From positions 1 through 15,352 of the forward strand of contig DATDVT010000025.1 in NCBI GenBank assembly GCA_035289905.1: a stretch of DNA of 15,352 nucleotides, given 5' to 3'. The notes below the pieces were generated by a model. The model searched no databases, was not told the DNA's origin, and worked only from the letters and a program-made list of their open reading frames with translations. The stretch comes from DATDVT01 sp035289905. GTDB lineage: Archaea > Nanobdellota > Nanobdellia > SCGC-AAA011-G17 > GW2011-AR18. Of this stretch, positions 13,756-15,352 are shown piece by piece (position 1 is the first letter of the stretch; each line of letters begins with the position of its first letter). The position numbers and the translations under genes are program-made.

Positions 13756-14327
13756 CTAAGGGAAAGTTTTTACCTTTACATTATAGATTCTTGGATCCGG
13801 GTAATATGTATGAAGCCCAACCCTAGATACAAGAATCTTATCTACATATGTAGGAGATGTAAAGGAGTAAAAGAAAGCATCCTTAAGAGGAGTTTCATCA
13901 TAAGCCACCAATTTACCCCCTAGGTATACCCATTCTGTATTATTTCCATTATAATTTGCTGTATAGAATACTTTTACACCTGTAGGTTCATACTGATATT
14001 CTCCATAACCCCAGTCGCCATAATTTGAAATATTCACACTTAAAGAACTATATTGACTAATATTTGCCCCGTAATCAAACATAGTCCAACCCTTAAAATA
14101 TTGATCTGATATTGATTCATAACATATTCCATTATTCTGATATACAGAATGTGTCGTTCCAGCAGGACAAGTACCAGGATTAGCTCCAGGAATACTATAA
14201 GTAGATAAGCTAGCATCAATTTGATAACTCGGATTAGTTACATGATCATAAGAGTTTATAGAAAGTGCTGCATATACGCCAACAATTAAACCTAAACAAA
14301 TAAAGAAACTAAAATTTTTTTATTCAT
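13756..14327 (-). pseudogene. Secreted protein gene, frameshifted in its signal peptide
   Basis: A strong Shine-Dalgarno (GGGAGG, 14335-14340) precedes an ATG at 14327. That frame stops after 11 codons. The frame one base back is open to the TAG at 13756-13758. Adding one A to the A7 run (T7 on plus, 14315-14321) gives MNKKNFSFFICLGLIVGVYA and about 170 further residues: a signal peptide, a Cys-containing region (PGTCPAG, GICYES), then a beta-rich domain (about 90-190) with WGYGEYQYEPTGVKVFYTAN and DKILVSRVGLHTYYPDPRIY. That domain recalls discoidin-like carbohydrate-binding modules, though this is weak. The untouched body argues for recent damage, recoding, or a base-call error. An ATG at 14082 would encode only the 108-residue C-terminal part without signal peptide. 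Confidence 0.65.
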
Positions 14328-14420
14328 TTTTTTGCCTCCCTTTATTTAATTATTATAAAAGATATTTTAATACTTAAAATTTTGTAGTCATTTAATAATG
14401 TAAATATAGAAAAATAATCT

Positions 14421-14430
14421 TTATAATTTA
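14421..14430 (+). promoter_or_regulatory. TATA box for the GrpB-family gene
   Basis: TTATAATTTA is centred about 25 nt before the ATG at 14450, giving a leaderless start like intact genes in the window. Confidence 0.5.
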
Positions 14431-14449
14431 AATCAAATTACTAATCAGT

Positions 14450-14961
14450 ATGGTTTTAAACAAATATTCTTTTAAAGAATATTCTAAAACTTATAAAATT
14501 CTTTTTAAAAAAGAAAGGATTAAAATAAAAAAATCCTTTCAAATGCAATTATAGAACATATAGGAAGCTCTTCTGTCAAAAATTTAGGAGGAAAGGGAAT
14601 TATAGACATTATAATCTCTATTCCTAAAGATAAGATAAAATTATCAAAAGAAAGATTAGAAAAGAATAGATATGATTATATCCATTCTGGAGGAGATAAA
14701 GATAGAATATTTTTTCAAAAAATTATAAAATACAATGGAGAAGAGAGAAGAGTGCATATTCACTTATCTAGCAAAGATACCTATGCCTGGAAAGCAGCTA
14801 TAGCTACCAGAAATTATTTAAATAAACATGAAAAAGCAAGAATAGAATATGAAAAAGTAAAGAGAAATGCAGTTAGATATGCCAAAGGTGAAGGAGCAAA
14901 ATATAGAAAATATAAAGACTCTTTCTTAAAGAAATTAGAGAAAAAGGCTTTGAAAGAATAA
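14450..14961 (+). pseudogene. GrpB/UPF0157-family nucleotidyltransferase-like protein, frameshifted
   Basis: From ATG 14450 the frame reads MVLNKYSFKEYSKTYKILFK and on to a TAG soon after 14540. From the A7 run (14527-14533) the frame one base back continues as KKILSNAIIEHIGSSSV, KNLGGKGIIDI, then VHIHLSSKDTYAWKAAIATR and KYKDSFLKKLEKKALKE. These are the GrpB signatures: IEHIGSTSV (binding loop), K.IIDI (catalytic-type Asp), and R.HIH. The family has a nucleotidyltransferase fold of unclear substrate. The full reading is about 170 residues, the normal size. One extra A, or a -1 slip on A AAA AAA, restores it. Promoter and body are otherwise intact. An ATG at 14752 would give only the C-terminal 69 residues. 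Confidence 0.75.
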
Positions 14962-15152
14962 TAAAACAAAGAAAACAATTTTTAGATGATTTAGATTTAA
15001 AACAGCATTTCATAATGACAAAAGAGGCAATATGATTGGAATGTGACAAATTTATAAGAATTGCAAAAGAAAACCAACTAATTTATTGGTTGGTTGAATT
15101 TTGCACTGGACATGGACATACAAAATATATAAATAAATTTCACTTAGTTTAG
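14916..15152 (+). pseudogene. Gene remnant with in-frame TGA between GrpB and TnpB
   Basis: Frame 3 is open and protein-like from 14916, overlapping the end of the GrpB gene. It reads KEIREKGFERIIKQRKQFL, then DDLDLKQHFIMTKEAI, to a TGA at 15033-15035. It then continues without another stop as LECDKFIRIAKENQLIYW, LVEFCTGHGHTKYINKFHLV, to a TAG at 15150. Composition and alternating hydrophobicity look coding on both sides of the TGA. TGA is a normal stop elsewhere here, so this is more likely a decayed gene than recoding. I do not recognise the family. Confidence 0.3.
15072..15095. repeat. Inverted repeat (hairpin) upstream of TnpB
   Basis: AACCAAC (15072-15078) and GTTGGTT (15089-15095) form a perfect 7-bp stem with a 10-nt loop, 60 bp before the TnpB start. 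IS200/IS605 elements have subterminal hairpins, so this may be a left-end structure, but no transposon border is identifiable. Confidence 0.4.
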
Positions 15153-15154
15153 TT

Positions 15155-15352
15155 ATGATAAGCTATAAGTTCAGGTTATATCCTAGCAAAGAACAACAAG
15201 ATCGATTAGAGTACACTTTAGATATTTGCAGAAGAACTTATAATGAACTTCTTTCAGAGTTAAATAGTGGATTTACTAAATTAGAACTATCAAATTATCT
15301 TTTAGATTTAAAAGCTTGTTACCCAGAAATGAAGAACGTATATTCTAAGGCA
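15155..15352 (+). CDS. tnpB: TnpB (OrfB) of an IS200/IS605-type element, N-terminal part, truncated by window edge
   Basis: TnpB is an RNA-guided DNA nuclease of IS200/IS605/IS607 transposons and the ancestor of Cas12. The 66 visible residues are the N-terminal helix-turn-helix module: ISYKFRLYPSKEQQDRLEYT followed by LDICRRTYNELLSEL. These match the family's YKFRLYPT.EQ...L......R..YN..L pattern, and the following segment (LDLKACYPEMKNVYSKA) fits the expected continuation. No TnpA gene precedes it within the window, so it may be a TnpB-only element or TnpA may lie elsewhere. The catalytic RuvC motifs lie beyond the edge. It follows the remnant gene's TAG by 2 bp. Confidence 0.85.
   Translation, partial: MISYKFRLYPSKEQQDRLEYTLDICRRTYNELLSELNSGFTKLELSNYLLDLKACYPEMKNVYSKA

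Noticed and set aside
15033..15035. TGA read as an amino acid
   Set aside because: TGA terminates enolase, the permease and the PEGA gene here, so general recoding is not supported; decay is simpler.
1..15352. CRISPR array or toxin-defence island
   Set aside because: No regularly spaced direct repeats and no Cas or recognised defence proteins were seen; the TnpB fragment is the only related nuclease.

Overview
The window is from an AT-rich archaeon. The markers are an archaeal-type DnaG primase, a tail-less histone, an SRP RNA with an S domain, a DRG-type TGS GTPase, and TATA boxes centred about 25 nt upstream of start codons. Many small secreted or single-pass membrane proteins of unknown function, very compact spacing and an AT-rich code suggest a DPANN lineage such as Woesearchaeota or Pacearchaeota; this is inference, because no 16S gene or taxon-specific marker is present.

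Layout. 1-1567 (+): C-terminal part of enolase, then an unrecognised soluble protein. 1555-2640 (-): an amino-acid permease. 2678-2859 (+): two adjacent tRNA-Arg genes, anticodons ACG and TCG. 2857-5365 (-): PEGA-repeat membrane protein, DnaG, a 420-bp non-coding-looking stretch, and a histone. That stretch holds a likely new small RNA with its own TATA box, plus a frameshifted AbrB-like mini-gene enclosed by a 15-bp inverted repeat. 5442-8401 (+): a DHH phosphoesterase translationally coupled to a secreted transglutaminase-like protein. 8448-8975 (+): a cysteine-containing single-pass protein. 8955-9656 (-): an rRNA methyltransferase of the Arm/Rmt/FmrO type, divergent from a small membrane protein (9708-9974, +). 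9978-10838 (-): a coiled-coil two-TM protein. 10920-11188 (+): SRP RNA. 11184-13693 (-): a surface glycoprotein-like protein and a DRG-like GTPase. 13756-15352: an accessory-looking end with a frameshifted secreted protein (-), a frameshifted GrpB-family gene (+), a gene remnant with an in-frame TGA, and the start of an IS200/IS605-type TnpB.

How it works together. DnaG, histone and DHH nuclease form an information-processing cluster around a shared intergenic region at 5366-5441. SRP RNA, the transglutaminase, PEGA and sequon-rich proteins belong to secretion and the cell surface. Almost every first gene has a TATA-like box about 25 nt before its start codon, implying mostly leaderless mRNAs; Shine-Dalgarno motifs are used at coupled or exceptional starts (DnaG, transglutaminase, the 14327 secreted protein).

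Most worth checking: the tRNA-Arg with an A34 anticodon in an archaeon; two neighbouring genes that are both restored by one extra A in an A7 run; the small RNA upstream of dnaG; and the inverted-repeat-bounded AbrB-like unit.
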